From Pseudoalteromonas denitrificans DSM 6059 (lineage in GTDB: Bacteria; Pseudomonadota; Gammaproteobacteria; Enterobacterales; Alteromonadaceae): a stretch of DNA of 64,000 nt. Made by a program: the position numbers and the translations under genes. The stretch spans positions 22,025-86,024 of the forward strand of contig NZ_FOLO01000011.1 in assembly GCF_900112265.1 (NCBI RefSeq), read 5' to 3'. Each line of letters opens with the position of its first letter. Positions within the stretch are counted from its first letter, which is position 1. Below, one piece after another: positions 20,387 through 29,841 of this stretch. The notes under the pieces were generated by a model that saw only the letters and a program-made list of their open reading frames with translations, was not told the origin of the DNA and did no database searches.

Positions 20387-20501
20387 GTTATTTCTTCACT
20401 CTTAAATTTAATTTATAAATATTGGACTAATTTTAATTACTTGTGAGACCTAAGCAAGAAAAAGTTAATTCTGTTTCTATTTTTATTCATATCTCGTGAA
20501 A

Positions 20502-21170
20502 TTAAACTTCAGCTAACTCTGAGCGCATCTCATCGATTACCAGTTTATAATCAGCTTGATTAAAAATAGCTGAACCAGCAACAAACATATCAGCCCCAGC
20601 TTCTGCAATTTCTTTAATATTATCTACTTTTACACCACCATCAACTTGTAGACGTATGTCAAAACCAGAATCATCTATCAACTTTCTGACTTGTTTTAGC
20701 TTATCTAATGTTTGAGGAATAAAAGACTGGCCTCCAAAACCTGGGTTTACCGACATTAATAAAATCACATCAAGTTTATCCATAACAAACTCTAAACATG
20801 ATAATGGTGTCGCTGGATTTAATACTAAACCTGCCTTGCATCCTAGCTCTTTTATTAATTGTAAACTCCGGTCTATATGCTCACTCGCCTCAGGATGAAA
20901 TGTAATAATACTTGCGCCCGCTTTAGCAAATTGACTTATCATAGTATCTACAGGTTTAACCATTAAGTGCACATCAATAGGTGCTGTTATCCCATAGCTT
21001 CTTAATGCTTTACAGACCATAGGACCAATCGTTAAATTTGGAACGTAATGATTATCCATTACATCAAAATGAACAACATCAGCCCCGGCTTTTAAAACTG
21101 CCTCTACATCTTCGCCTAAACGAGCAAAATCAGCTGATAATATTGAAGGAGCAATTAAAAATTTTGACAT
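20502..21170 (-). CDS. rpe: Ribulose-phosphate 3-epimerase
   Basis: A 222-residue TIM-barrel enzyme interconverting ribulose-5-P and xylulose-5-P in the pentose phosphate pathway. It begins [52 protein letters not shown] and [11 protein letters not shown] include the catalytic Asp residues and metal-binding His. Full length. The usual upstream dam is separated from it here by two plus-strand genes. Confidence 0.97.
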   Translation of the reverse strand: MSKFLIAPSILSADFARLGEDVEAVLKAGADVVHFDVMDNHYVPNLTIGPMVCKALRSYGITAPIDVHLMVKPVDTMISQFAKAGASIITFHPEASEHIDRSLQLIKELGCKAGLVLNPATPLSCLEFVMDKLDVILLMSVNPGFGGQSFIPQTLDKLKQVRKLIDDSGFDIRLQVDGGVKVDNIKEIAEAGADMFVAGSAIFNQADYKLVIDEMRSELAEV

Positions 21171-21324
21171 AATGAATTTATACTCTTAGTTGATATAACT
21201 AGCTTTTGCTAGATAATAACACGATGGATCATTTCAGTAATAAAATATTAAATCAAAATAACATTAAAACTGTGATATTAATTATTCATAAATTTAACCT
21301 CCACAACTTTAATGAAACCTTAAA

Positions 21325-21351
21325 CTTACCCACGCTTTACAAGCTGTTAAC
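21325..21351. promoter_or_regulatory. Three 5-bp direct repeats at exact 11-bp spacing
   Basis: On the plus strand CTTAC (21325), TTTAC (21336) and TTAAC (21347) recur every 11 bp. Read on the minus strand they are GTTAA, GTAAA and GTAAG, resembling CpxR- or PhoP-type half sites. Such phased repeats are the usual binding pattern of OmpR/PhoB-family regulators. They lie about 110-140 bp before the small gene at 21462. Confidence 0.35.
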
Positions 21352-21461
21352 ACTCGTTATATATTTATAGATGAACAGCCTAAAATTTGAGATTAATAGC
21401 CATTGTAATCTTTATTTAGTTTGGTTAAGCTTTAACCATTGCTAAAACAGAGGGTATTGTT

Positions 21462-21755
21462 ATGAAAGTAAAAAAACAAAAAGGAATATATATAGCATCT
21501 TTTATCGCTATTTTTTCTGCTACAACATTTTCATTAGTATCTCATGGCAAACAAATCAATAATCAATGCTGTCCCACAGTGTATAAAACTCAAGTTTCTA
21601 TATCACAATGCCAAGCGTCTAATAAAAGCTGGTTTTCGTGGCTAACCGGGAATAGCCGTAGTGCCCAATTTCATTACTTAGATTTACTTGAACTTCTCAG
21701 TAACTCAGAAAATAAAGATCAAAATAACTCAGCTATTACTAGCCACTTTAAATGA
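21462..21755 (+). CDS. Small exported protein of unknown function
   Basis: A 97-residue protein I do not recognise. A basic start (KVKKQKG) and a hydrophobic segment at about 9-26 suggest a signal peptide or membrane anchor. The rest would be periplasmic, with three cysteines (CC and C) and a region WFSWLTGNSRSAQFHYLDL near 58-76. A GAGGGT ribosome site precedes the ATG. Its stop overlaps the start of the DUF2970 gene by 4 bases (ATGA), so the two are coupled. Confidence 0.6.
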   Translation: MKVKKQKGIYIASFIAIFSATTFSLVSHGKQINNQCCPTVYKTQVSISQCQASNKSWFSWLTGNSRSAQFHYLDLLELLSNSENKDQNNSAITSHFK

Positions 21756-21934
21756 AAACGCTTTTTAGCTTAATCCAAAGTGTTTTAGCCGCTGCATTTG
21801 GTGTACAAAGTGAAGGGAAAAGAAGGAAAGATTTTCAGCAATCCTCCCCTAAACAATTAATCGCTATTGGTATCACATTTTTAATTATTTTTATATTTAC
21901 TGTTATATTTATTGTTAAACTCGTATTACCCTAA
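21752..21934 (+). CDS. DUF2970 small membrane protein
   Basis: A 60-residue protein. The N-terminal LIQSVLAAAFGVQSEGKRRKD is the hallmark of DUF2970, followed by one transmembrane helix at about 36-58. Function is unknown. It is coupled to the 97-residue gene by ATGA. Its stop codon overlaps that of convergent dam: the two genes end within each other by 4 bp. Confidence 0.8.
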   Translation: MKTLFSLIQSVLAAAFGVQSEGKRRKDFQQSSPKQLIAIGITFLIIFIFTVIFIVKLVLP

Positions 21935-22773
21935 ACTTTAGGCCCAAATTTCATTCCTTTTGGCATATATAATGCCATAATTTCATCAACTTTTTTTCGA
22001 GACCCTCCTTTAGGACTTATAGTACGTTTAACTTGAATCGTATCAAGCTTTGCTTGCTGATAAATTTTACGAGTTAAAATAGTATCGTGATTCGATATCA
22101 AAACAGGAATATTCGCGTCAAAAGCACTTCGTTCTGCAAGATTTGCCAGTTGAGCTTGATCATCAAAGTTAAACCCACCTTTTGCATATGATGTAAATGA
22201 AGCTGTCTTACTTAAAGGCACGTAAGGGGGATCACAATAAACCACGGAGTTTTTAGGTAAGTTCGCAAATACGTCAGTATAGCTCTGACAGGTAAAAGTT
22301 ACTTTTTGAGATTTTTCAGCAAAAAAGAAAAGTTCTTTTTCAGGAAAGTAAGGTTTTTTATATTTACCAAATGGTACATTAAATATACCTTTCAAATTAT
22401 AACGGCACAATCCATTATAACCATGTCGATTCATGTACAAAAATAAAATAGCTCTTTCGTAAATATCCTGACATTCATTAAATTGTTTTCGATAAGCATA
22501 ATATGCTTCATCATGATTATTAAGGTCTACAAAAAGTTTCTTAGCATCCAAAATAAATTCATCGGGCGATGCTTTTAACTCTTTATATAAATTAATTAAA
22601 TCAGCATTTATATCATTTAAGACATAATGTTCAAAATCAGAGTTTAAAAAAACCGAACCAGCTCCCATAAATGGCTCAACCAAGGTGCTAGCTTCAGGTA
22701 AACGCTTGTTAATTTCTTCAACTAAGCTATATTTTCCACCTGCCCACTTTAAAAAAGCCCGAGTTTTTTTCAT
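21931..22773 (-). CDS. dam: DNA adenine methyltransferase (GATC)
   Basis: A 280-residue N6-adenine methyltransferase. The AdoMet-binding motif begins FLKWAGGKYSL and continues PFMGAGSVF. The catalytic DPPY is at 181-184. It methylates GATC to mark strands for MutHLS repair and time replication; mutL is in this window. The order damX-dam matches E. coli. Length is like E. coli Dam (278). Confidence 0.96.
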   Translation of the reverse strand: MKKTRAFLKWAGGKYSLVEEINKRLPEASTLVEPFMGAGSVFLNSDFEHYVLNDINADLINLYKELKASPDEFILDAKKLFVDLNNHDEAYYAYRKQFNECQDIYERAILFLYMNRHGYNGLCRYNLKGIFNVPFGKYKKPYFPEKELFFFAEKSQKVTFTCQSYTDVFANLPKNSVVYCDPPYVPLSKTASFTSYAKGGFNFDDQAQLANLAERSAFDANIPVLISNHDTILTRKIYQQAKLDTIQVKRTISPKGGSRKKVDEIMALYMPKGMKFGPKV

Positions 22774-22844
22774 TTGTTATGTATGTGCCTTTTTAATAGC
22801 TTTAATATTGATAGATCAAGCTCGGGATTTTACACTACTCTTTA

Positions 22845-24254
22845 CTATTTGAGTAATGCAATTTCTTGTTTAATATTTTTAATTGATTTACTGAAAGGCT
22901 GTAATTTCTCTAATTTAAGGGCTAGAGATTGTTTATATTCTTGACTTTGAATCATACTACTAAAAGGTCCAATAGTAATAACCCACCAACTTCCCCCATA
23001 TCTTTTACTCTTATAGATTTTATATGCTTTTAACTCATGATCATCAATAAATTTTTGCAATAAACTTTCTTGACTTACACCGATTAACTGCAACATGACT
23101 AAAGGGTCTTCTTGTTTAAGAAACCAAGCATTATCATAGTTATTAACATTAATAGCTGAATTCTTTATCTGGCTTTTGTTTAGCTCGGCTTCATCATTCT
23201 TATTTTTTACAATCTGCTCAGCTATTACTAATTTTTGATCATTCTTTTGTTTTGTAGCTACAGGTGTTTCTTTAGTTAACTCTGAATATTTTTTTTGCTG
23301 TTGATGATCTACTTTACTAAATGATTCATCTATAAGGTCAACAGAAACACGCTCAGGCTCTTTTTTAACTTCAACCGGAACTGCGATATTTTTTGACTTA
23401 ATTAAACCTTTAGAATTGACAACCTTTTCTTCTTTATTCGATAAACTAACGATATTTTTTTTATTTATTACTGGTTCATTTATTGTAAGTATTTTTTCAC
23501 TTGTTTCTCTCAATCTTAACTTTAAAGCATCTTGATCTTTGTCTTGTGATAATTTATTAAACAAGAATGAAAGTAGTATTGTTATAAGCACAACAAAAAG
23601 TAACGAAAGTATCATTAATATATGCTTATTTTTTTTCTTAATCACTGCATTTTTAGTTGGTTCCCAAGCTAATAATAATGCTGGATTACCTAATGCTGCA
23701 TCTACGAACGCCTTAAATACGGGTTCATGCTTATTTGGCAAGTCAACAAAATACATAGACATAAGTGCAATACTTTCATCATATGATAAAGCTTCAAAGT
23801 AAATATTTGCTGATTTTTTAAATGTTACTTTTGAAGTAGATGCAGATAATACATAAAAAGCATTTTCAGTGATTTCTGAAATATGCTCTATTTCATCAAT
23901 TAACTCTTCACTTAAAAAGTGTATGTCATCAATAACTAAAACAGTATTTGAACAAACTTGTTGCTCTAATAATTGAATATAATTGTCACTTAAGGATTTA
24001 TGATAATCTATTAGAGGGTTAGTAAATAACTGCTCTAACAACTGTGAAATGACTTGTTGCTCAGTTACACGAGGCGTTAATTGTAGGTAAACCTTATTAA
24101 AATCCAGAAACTTATCAGTGACAAATGACTCTAACAAGTAACTTTTGCCTAATCCAGAACTACCTAATAAACAAATGAGTGATTGACCATATTCATATTG
24201 TAATTCGATACGGTCAATTAATGACTGTCTACTAGGTAAAATTTGAACTTGCAT
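22845..24254 (-). CDS. damX: DamX-like protein: AAA ATPase domain fused to membrane-anchored SPOR domain
   Basis: A 469-residue protein. An ExeA/GspA-like AAA domain fills residues 1-200, with Walker A GSSGLGKS at 31-38 and Walker B VLVIDDIHF near 104-112. A transmembrane helix lies at about 211-230, then a Lys/Glu-rich linker, and a C-terminal SPOR domain at about 385-465 that should bind denuded septal peptidoglycan. E. coli DamX has TM plus SPOR but no such ATPase head. Position between aroB and dam supports the name. The likely place is the division septum. Confidence 0.85.
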   Translation of the reverse strand: MQVQILPSRQSLIDRIELQYEYGQSLICLLGSSGLGKSYLLESFVTDKFLDFNKVYLQLTPRVTEQQVISQLLEQLFTNPLIDYHKSLSDNYIQLLEQQVCSNTVLVIDDIHFLSEELIDEIEHISEITENAFYVLSASTSKVTFKKSANIYFEALSYDESIALMSMYFVDLPNKHEPVFKAFVDAALGNPALLLAWEPTKNAVIKKKNKHILMILSLLFVVLITILLSFLFNKLSQDKDQDALKLRLRETSEKILTINEPVINKKNIVSLSNKEEKVVNSKGLIKSKNIAVPVEVKKEPERVSVDLIDESFSKVDHQQQKKYSELTKETPVATKQKNDQKLVIAEQIVKNKNDEAELNKSQIKNSAINVNNYDNAWFLKQEDPLVMLQLIGVSQESLLQKFIDDHELKAYKIYKSKRYGGSWWVITIGPFSSMIQSQEYKQSLALKLEKLQPFSKSIKNIKQEIALLK

Positions 24255-24263
24255 TAAAAAAGC

Positions 24264-25328
24264 CTAAAAAAGTGCTTTTAATTGTTGTTCAGTTACATCC
24301 GACTCTAAAGCACAACGTCCAAACTCGATTGGCAATATAAATCTAATTGTTCCTTTCAAATTCTTTTTATCTTTTTTCATATGGCTAATAAAGTCTTTAT
24401 ACGACATTTCATCAGGTGCTGCGATTGGTAAATCAAAAGAAGATAATAATTTAATTACTCTGTTAACATCCGTATCCAATAAATTCCCTCTCAACTTTGC
24501 CAACTTACAGGCCATAACGATACCCGCAGCAACAGCCTCCCCATGAAGCCAAACCCCATAACCCATTTGAGCTTCAATCGCATGACCAAATGTATGCCCT
24601 AAGTTTAATAACGCTCTTATACCAGATTCTTTTTCATCTAAAGCAACTATATCGGCTTTAATTTGGCAACAACGTTGAATAATATGCTGTATCGCTGTTT
24701 TATTAAGTGACTTTAGTGAATCAACATTATTTTCTATATATAGAAACAATTCTGTATCATAAATTAACCCATACTTTATCACTTCAGCCATACCCGCTGA
24801 AAATTCACGAGACGCTAAAGTCGATAAACTATTAGTATCAATGAATACAGCAGAAGGTTGATAAAAAGCACCTATCATATTCTTACCAAGAGGATGATTA
24901 ACTGCAGTCTTACCGCCTACAGAAGAATCAACTTGAGATAAAAGTGTTGTTGGCACTTGAATAAATGGCACTCCTCTTTGATAGCATGCAGCAACAAAAC
25001 CTGTTAAATCACCAATAACACCACCACCTAGAGCGACTAAACACGTGTCTCTACCGCAATTATTTTGCAATAAAAATGCATTGATTTTTTCAAACGAGGA
25101 AAGTGTTTTAAATTGTTCACCATCGGGTAATATAAAAGTTAAAGGGGATAAATGATTTATCTTAGATTTGAAAGTTTCGAGATAGAGGGGAGAAATTGTA
25201 TCATTAGTGACAATAACAGGACGACAATCACCAATAAACTTTTTAAGTTGCAACTCATTGTGCATAACACCTGGTGCAATAAAAATAGGATAGCTACGCT
25301 CACCTAAATTAACATTTAACTCAAGCAT
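24264..25328 (-). CDS. aroB: 3-dehydroquinate synthase
   Basis: A 354-residue enzyme converting DAHP to 3-dehydroquinate in the shikimate pathway, using NAD and a divalent metal. Conserved segments include GGGVIGDLTGFVAACYQRG, PTTLLSQVDSSVGGKTAVN, KNMIGAFYQP and the metal ligands in LNLGHTFGHAIE and HGEAVAAG. Full length. It is followed by damX after 9 bp. Confidence 0.97.
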   Translation of the reverse strand: MLELNVNLGERSYPIFIAPGVMHNELQLKKFIGDCRPVIVTNDTISPLYLETFKSKINHLSPLTFILPDGEQFKTLSSFEKINAFLLQNNCGRDTCLVALGGGVIGDLTGFVAACYQRGVPFIQVPTTLLSQVDSSVGGKTAVNHPLGKNMIGAFYQPSAVFIDTNSLSTLASREFSAGMAEVIKYGLIYDTELFLYIENNVDSLKSLNKTAIQHIIQRCCQIKADIVALDEKESGIRALLNLGHTFGHAIEAQMGYGVWLHGEAVAAGIVMACKLAKLRGNLLDTDVNRVIKLLSSFDLPIAAPDEMSYKDFISHMKKDKKNLKGTIRFILPIEFGRCALESDVTEQQLKALF

Positions 25329-25372
25329 AACGTAGCTCCTGCTAGTACTTTTACTTTATTTTCATTTTAAAA

Positions 25373-25891
25373 TTAAAAATCAAGTTTTGCTATAATTTGA
25401 TTTGCAACAACTTTTGCACTTTGCTCATCAGTACGAACTACAAAATCCGATACTTCTTCATAAAGAGGGTTTCGTTCATCAGCTAAACGCTCTAAAACCT
25501 CTTTAGGATCTTCCTTAGTTTGCAACAAAGGACGCTTTTTATCCCGTTGTGTACGTGCAACTTGTTTCTCGATTGGAGTTTCAAGGTAAACTACAATACC
25601 GCGGGCAGAAAGCTTATTGCGCACATCTTTGCTAATTACCGAACCACCACCAGTAGCAAGTACAATACCCTGCATTTCTGTCAAATCAGAAATAACACCT
25701 TCTTCACGACGTCTGAAACCATCTTCACCTTCGATGTCAAATACCCATGCGATTTCAGCACCGGTTCTACGTTCGATTTCCTGATCGGAATCGAAAAATT
25801 CAAGATGTAATTGGTCTGCCAAATGACGACCAATTGTGCTTTTACCTGCGCCCATTGGGCCCACTAGAAATATATTACGTTTTTCAGCCAT
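25373..25891 (-). CDS. aroK: Shikimate kinase I
   Basis: A 172-residue P-loop kinase phosphorylating shikimate. Walker A is [14 protein letters not shown] (from residue 11). The substrate-binding [11 protein letters not shown] follows, then the GGGSV motif and the lid RDKKRPLL. Length equals E. coli AroK. It forms an operon with aroB (44 bp). A terminator upstream at 26011-26038 separates it from pilQ, so it needs its own promoter. Confidence 0.97.
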   Translation of the reverse strand: MAEKRNIFLVGPMGAGKSTIGRHLADQLHLEFFDSDQEIERRTGAEIAWVFDIEGEDGFRRREEGVISDLTEMQGIVLATGGGSVISKDVRNKLSARGIVVYLETPIEKQVARTQRDKKRPLLQTKEDPKEVLERLADERNPLYEEVSDFVVRTDEQSAKVVANQIIAKLDF

Positions 25892-26010
25892 ATCTTTAGT
25901 ACAAACGAACTCTAATTAAATAATAAAATAACCCCGTCCTACGACATGGCCCCAAAAATTAAGGATGTGATTATCTCAGTAATTGAATAGGTATATCAAG
26001 TTAAATAAAT

Positions 26011-26038
26011 AAAAAAAGACCTGTTAAGGTCTTTTTTT
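26011..26038 (-). terminator. Intrinsic terminator after the pilMNOPQ operon
   Basis: A 12-bp stem (AAAAAAAGACCT / AGGTCTTTTTTT) with a GTTA loop lies 43 bp beyond the pilQ stop. The A/T-rich arms give U runs in both directions. Confidence 0.88.
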
Positions 26039-26080
26039 ATTTAACAATGCTAAACATAGCACTGAATATCGATTTATTAG

Positions 26081-28132
26081 CTAGAGAGAGTTATTTATAA
26101 TTTTTGGAGTTACAAAAATAAGTAGCTCTTTCTTCTCATTGAATTCACTCGTAGTTCTAAATAAATAGCCTAAATAAGGTATATCTCCTAATAAAGGAAC
26201 CTTTTTAGTCGAATTGACAATCTGCTGCTGAAAGATCCCGCCTAATACAACAGTTTGCCCATTATTAACTAAAACTTGAGTTTCAATTCGTTGAGTATTG
26301 ATTGCAGTTGCTGGGCCAGTTGGAGTTGAAACAGTATCCCCTCTCGTATCCTGTGTAATAATCAGATCTAATATAACCTTATTATCTGGCGTAATGTGTG
26401 GTGTCACTTCTAAGCTTAAAACCGCTTTTTTAAAGGTTACAGTTGTAGCACCACTAGAAGCAGCTTGCACATATGGGATTTCAGTCCCTTGCTCAATGCG
26501 TGCTTTTTTCTGATTAGCTGTTGTTATACGTGGACTTGCTATGATCTCTGCTTTATTTTCTTGTTCTAAAGCAGTTAACTCTAAGTCAATTAATGTTCCA
26601 TCTGCTAGTTTAGCTATATGCATGCCTATACTGCCCGCAGGATTACTGACAGCTAAGTTTACATTTAAACGCTCAGCTAAAGGAGGAATAGTGCCATTGG
26701 CAACTTTCTCAGCACCAGCAAGTGTACCAGCAATCCCATTGGCATTTTGTTGATCGCTAAACCCCCATTTAATACCTAAATCCTCTTGCACATTATCAGT
26801 TACAGTAACCATACGAGATTCAATCAGCACTTGTTTTACAGGTATGTCTAATACATCAACCATGCGTCGTACACTTTCAATACTTTTTGCCGTATCTTTT
26901 AACAATAAGGTATTAGTTCTTTGATCAACCGCAACGCTACCTCGACTTGACAAAATAGTATTACTGTCTGTTTTAAGTAAATTTACAAAGTCTTCTGCTT
27001 TAGCATAATTAAGCTGAATATACTCACTATATAGTGGCTCCAAATCTTCAACTTGCTGTTTAGCTTTCAATTCTTTAGCTTCTCTTGCGGCTAACTCCTC
27101 CGTCGGAGCCACCATCAAGATACTCCCATCCATACGTTTATCTAAGCCTTTTACTTTCAATACAATATCTAAAGCCTGATCCCATGGCACACCGTCTAAT
27201 CTAAGAGTGATGTTTCCTGAAACGGAGTCGCTTGTAACTAAGTTAAAACCATTATAATCTGCGATAATTTGTAACACTGAACGTATTGCAATATCTTGAA
27301 AATTCAGAGACATTGGCTTGCCTTGATAATCTTTACCACTTCCTAAGAAGCTTTTTTTAGATTCATCTTTCTCAACGGTAAGTGTAAAAATATTATCCAA
27401 TTGCTGATAATTGTAATCAAAACCAGTTGTTGTATCTATAACAATGCGACTATTAGCACCATCTTTAAAAGTCTCTATTGTGCTAACAATAGTACCGTAA
27501 TCAAGTACATCTAATTGATATAATAAATCATCTAAAATATCAGTATTATGAAACTCAACAACAACTTTTCCAGCTTCCTCTCTTACGTCAATCGCAGCCA
27601 TATTTTCTTGCATAAATATGAGAACTCTCGCTTCGCCTTTTTCACCTCTTCTAAAATCTACGGCTTGAATTTTATTTATGTAAGTTTGAGCATCATCTAC
27701 AATTGAAGCTTCGGCAACATCCTGTGTCGGATTATCTGAAACATGTAAATAAAATAAATTTTTATCAGTTCTCGTTTGATATATTTTTAGGTAATCTAAA
27801 AAGACTGTAACTTTAAAGCCGTCATTTTTAAATTCACTAACAACTTTTTTAACTCCAGCTTTATTAATCAAAACTTCGCCAAGATTTTCTTCATAATCGG
27901 CTTCATCAAAAAATAACTCTATTCTTGCTGGTTCACTAAAAACCTGAATTTTTGGTTCAATATAAATTTCTTCATCAAAGACAAATTCTATTTCAGTTTC
28001 ACCTTCTAACAAAGGGTTATAACGAACGTCATACAATAAAGGTACTGCACTTGCTGTTGTTACAAATAGCATAGTAACCATGGCAAAAAATACCGATATA
28101 AAGCGATTCAGTTTTGTAGTTTTCTTGTGCAT
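26081..28132 (-). CDS. pilQ: Type IV pilus outer-membrane secretin PilQ
   Basis: A 683-residue protein from the chosen ATG, which has an AAGGGTC site 7 bp upstream and begins with a proper signal peptide (MHKKTTKLNRF to SAVP). A longer in-frame TTG start would overlap pilP and spoil the signal. Domains in order: AMIN domains (about 25-250), STN (SLNFQDIAIRSVLQIIADYN), N1-type domain, and the C-terminal secretin with VPLLGDIPYLGYLFR. It forms the pore through which the pilus crosses the outer membrane. Confidence 0.95.
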   Translation of the reverse strand: MHKKTTKLNRFISVFFAMVTMLFVTTASAVPLLYDVRYNPLLEGETEIEFVFDEEIYIEPKIQVFSEPARIELFFDEADYEENLGEVLINKAGVKKVVSEFKNDGFKVTVFLDYLKIYQTRTDKNLFYLHVSDNPTQDVAEASIVDDAQTYINKIQAVDFRRGEKGEARVLIFMQENMAAIDVREEAGKVVVEFHNTDILDDLLYQLDVLDYGTIVSTIETFKDGANSRIVIDTTTGFDYNYQQLDNIFTLTVEKDESKKSFLGSGKDYQGKPMSLNFQDIAIRSVLQIIADYNGFNLVTSDSVSGNITLRLDGVPWDQALDIVLKVKGLDKRMDGSILMVAPTEELAAREAKELKAKQQVEDLEPLYSEYIQLNYAKAEDFVNLLKTDSNTILSSRGSVAVDQRTNTLLLKDTAKSIESVRRMVDVLDIPVKQVLIESRMVTVTDNVQEDLGIKWGFSDQQNANGIAGTLAGAEKVANGTIPPLAERLNVNLAVSNPAGSIGMHIAKLADGTLIDLELTALEQENKAEIIASPRITTANQKKARIEQGTEIPYVQAASSGATTVTFKKAVLSLEVTPHITPDNKVILDLIITQDTRGDTVSTPTGPATAINTQRIETQVLVNNGQTVVLGGIFQQQIVNSTKKVPLLGDIPYLGYLFRTTSEFNEKKELLIFVTPKIINNSL

Positions 28133-28148
28133 ACAAGACCCTTTTTTA

Positions 28149-28679
28149 TTATTCAGATGCATCAGTAGCCTCCACGATTTCAACTTTCGTCAGGCGTTCT
28201 TTCCAACATCCTGCACCATCTGGTATTAATTCTAATAATTCAATAAAACTGCTATGAACTTGCAATACTTTCCCATGATATAGTCCCATAAAATTATCTC
28301 GTGTCACTCTATGTAATGTATCATCAGAAGCTGTAATTAAAGCCCAAGTTTCTTTACCTGCCCCTAAGGTTCCTCTCATCATAATATTATCAAGAGGGTA
28401 CCTTTCTAAAGGCTCTTTCTTTCGTCTGGGGTCAGGATGAAGGCAGTTTTGTATTTGTAACAATTTATCTTGTATCACTTCTGGTTTTGGGGCAACAAAT
28501 GGACTACGTAAATCAGCAGTACTATAAGCAAAATGCTCGAATTTTTTTATTTCAGGGATAGGTTCAATTCGAGCGACAGTACTTGCCTGAACTTTATTGA
28601 TGAATTCCTGCTGTTCAGTTGTATCATCGAAACAACCGCTTAAACACAATGGTAATACAACATAAAAAAGTTTATTCAT
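28149..28679 (-). CDS. pilP: Type IV pilus assembly lipoprotein PilP
   Basis: A 176-residue lipoprotein with lipobox LSGC at 13-16. The C-terminal beta domain (LDNIMMRGTLGAGKETWALI) connects PilQ to the PilNO inner-membrane ring. Its ATG shares a base with the pilO stop (TAATG). Confidence 0.94.
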   Translation of the reverse strand: MNKLFYVVLPLCLSGCFDDTTEQQEFINKVQASTVARIEPIPEIKKFEHFAYSTADLRSPFVAPKPEVIQDKLLQIQNCLHPDPRRKKEPLERYPLDNIMMRGTLGAGKETWALITASDDTLHRVTRDNFMGLYHGKVLQVHSSFIELLELIPDGAGCWKERLTKVEIVEATDASE

Positions 28680-29278
28680 TATTGCACCTCTTTATAGCGA
28701 TAGGTTTTTGCAATAACACTAAACATTAAACGTCCGGTTCCATCGGGCTTTATACTAAAATCATGTAAGCTTACTATTCTAGGAAGTAATGAAACTTTAC
28801 TCACAAACTCTCCAAACTCATGGTATTGCCCAACAACCTCAATTTTAATAGGTAATTCGGTATAAAACTCTTTTTCTATTTCAGGCAACCAACCCACTTT
28901 ATTAAAAATAAGTCCACTTGTTGTTCCCACATATGATAAATCATCCAAGGTTCCTGGAATTTCACTTGAGGTTGGAAGTCGTTTCAATAACTTTGAAAAC
29001 TTATCTTCCATTTCAATCATTTGCTGTTTGTAAACTTCTAAATTAGATGCGACGCCATATTTTGCTTTAAATGTATTTCTGAGTTCTGTTTCTTTATTTA
29101 GAGCACTTTCATAACCACTTACTTCATCAGATACAAATAAGTTATAGGTTAAAAGTGCAACAACAGCAGCAACAATAATACTTGCAATGAACTTAACCGC
29201 AAGTGGCCAACTTCCTATATTTTCTAGGTCTAACTCATTAAAATCAATATCAGCTATCGCTTTTAAATCAATATTCAT
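28679..29278 (-). CDS. pilO: Type IV pilus alignment protein PilO
   Basis: A 199-residue inner-membrane protein with one transmembrane helix at about 28-48, a periplasmic coiled coil and a ferredoxin-like C-terminal domain (LPIKIEVVGQYHEFGEFVSKVSLLPR, split). It pairs with PilN to link PilM to PilP/PilQ. It overlaps pilN by 4 bases (ATGA). Confidence 0.93.
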   Translation of the reverse strand: MNIDLKAIADIDFNELDLENIGSWPLAVKFIASIIVAAVVALLTYNLFVSDEVSGYESALNKETELRNTFKAKYGVASNLEVYKQQMIEMEDKFSKLLKRLPTSSEIPGTLDDLSYVGTTSGLIFNKVGWLPEIEKEFYTELPIKIEVVGQYHEFGEFVSKVSLLPRIVSLHDFSIKPDGTGRLMFSVIAKTYRYKEVQ

Positions 29279-29841
29279 TGTTTAACCTCACCTATTTTTT
29301 CATAAGGTTTTACAGTAAATTGCATATTAAAATCACTTAGCAGCCTTGCTTGTTGTTCACCTGCAATAATGTCTTTTAAAGTGGCATCTTGAAATAAGTA
29401 TGAGTTTTCTAAATGACGTAACATTCTTGATAATCTATTATTAGACTCACTTTTACCTATAATTTGAATCGCATTGTCACGTCGCTCTAATTTTGTTAAA
29501 TAAACACCTGAAGACACGACTGTTGCTATTTCATCCATAATTTGCGTTCCCAAATTTCGATTACTCTGCAACTCTTCAATTAACCGCATTCTTTGTTGTA
29601 AGTTATCTTTTTTCTTATCTAACTCTTTAATTTGAGCAATTCTCTTGTCAAGTATAGATATCTCAGCAGTTAAAAACTGGTTCCTTTTTATTTGACCATC
29701 TTTCATTTCACCGTAAACCATACTGATAGCAAAAACAGAACCAAATGAAATTAATGTTACTAAAAAAAGTATAGATAAAAATTGTTTCTGTGCTTCTTTT
29801 CTTGAGGCTTCGCGCCATGACAGTAGATTTATATGTGGCAT
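29275..29841 (-). CDS. pilN: Type IV pilus assembly protein PilN
   Basis: A 188-residue bitopic protein. The N-terminal INLLSWRE motif binds the groove of PilM. A transmembrane helix lies at about 22-44 and a coiled coil at about 50-90. It overlaps pilM by 13 bp, in keeping with stoichiometric expression. Confidence 0.94.
   Translation of the reverse strand: MPHINLLSWREASRKEAQKQFLSILFLVTLISFGSVFAISMVYGEMKDGQIKRNQFLTAEISILDKRIAQIKELDKKKDNLQQRMRLIEELQSNRNLGTQIMDEIATVVSSGVYLTKLERRDNAIQIIGKSESNNRLSRMLRHLENSYLFQDATLKDIIAGEQQARLLSDFNMQFTVKPYEKIGEVKQ

Noticed and set aside
22757..22828. Inverted repeat CCCGAG...CTCGGG around the dam start
   Set aside because: Only 6 bp with more than 50 bp between; likely chance, although it could in principle mask the dam start.
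28133..28183. N-terminal extension of pilQ by 17 codons
   Set aside because: It overlaps pilP, uses a TTG start and would bury the signal peptide.
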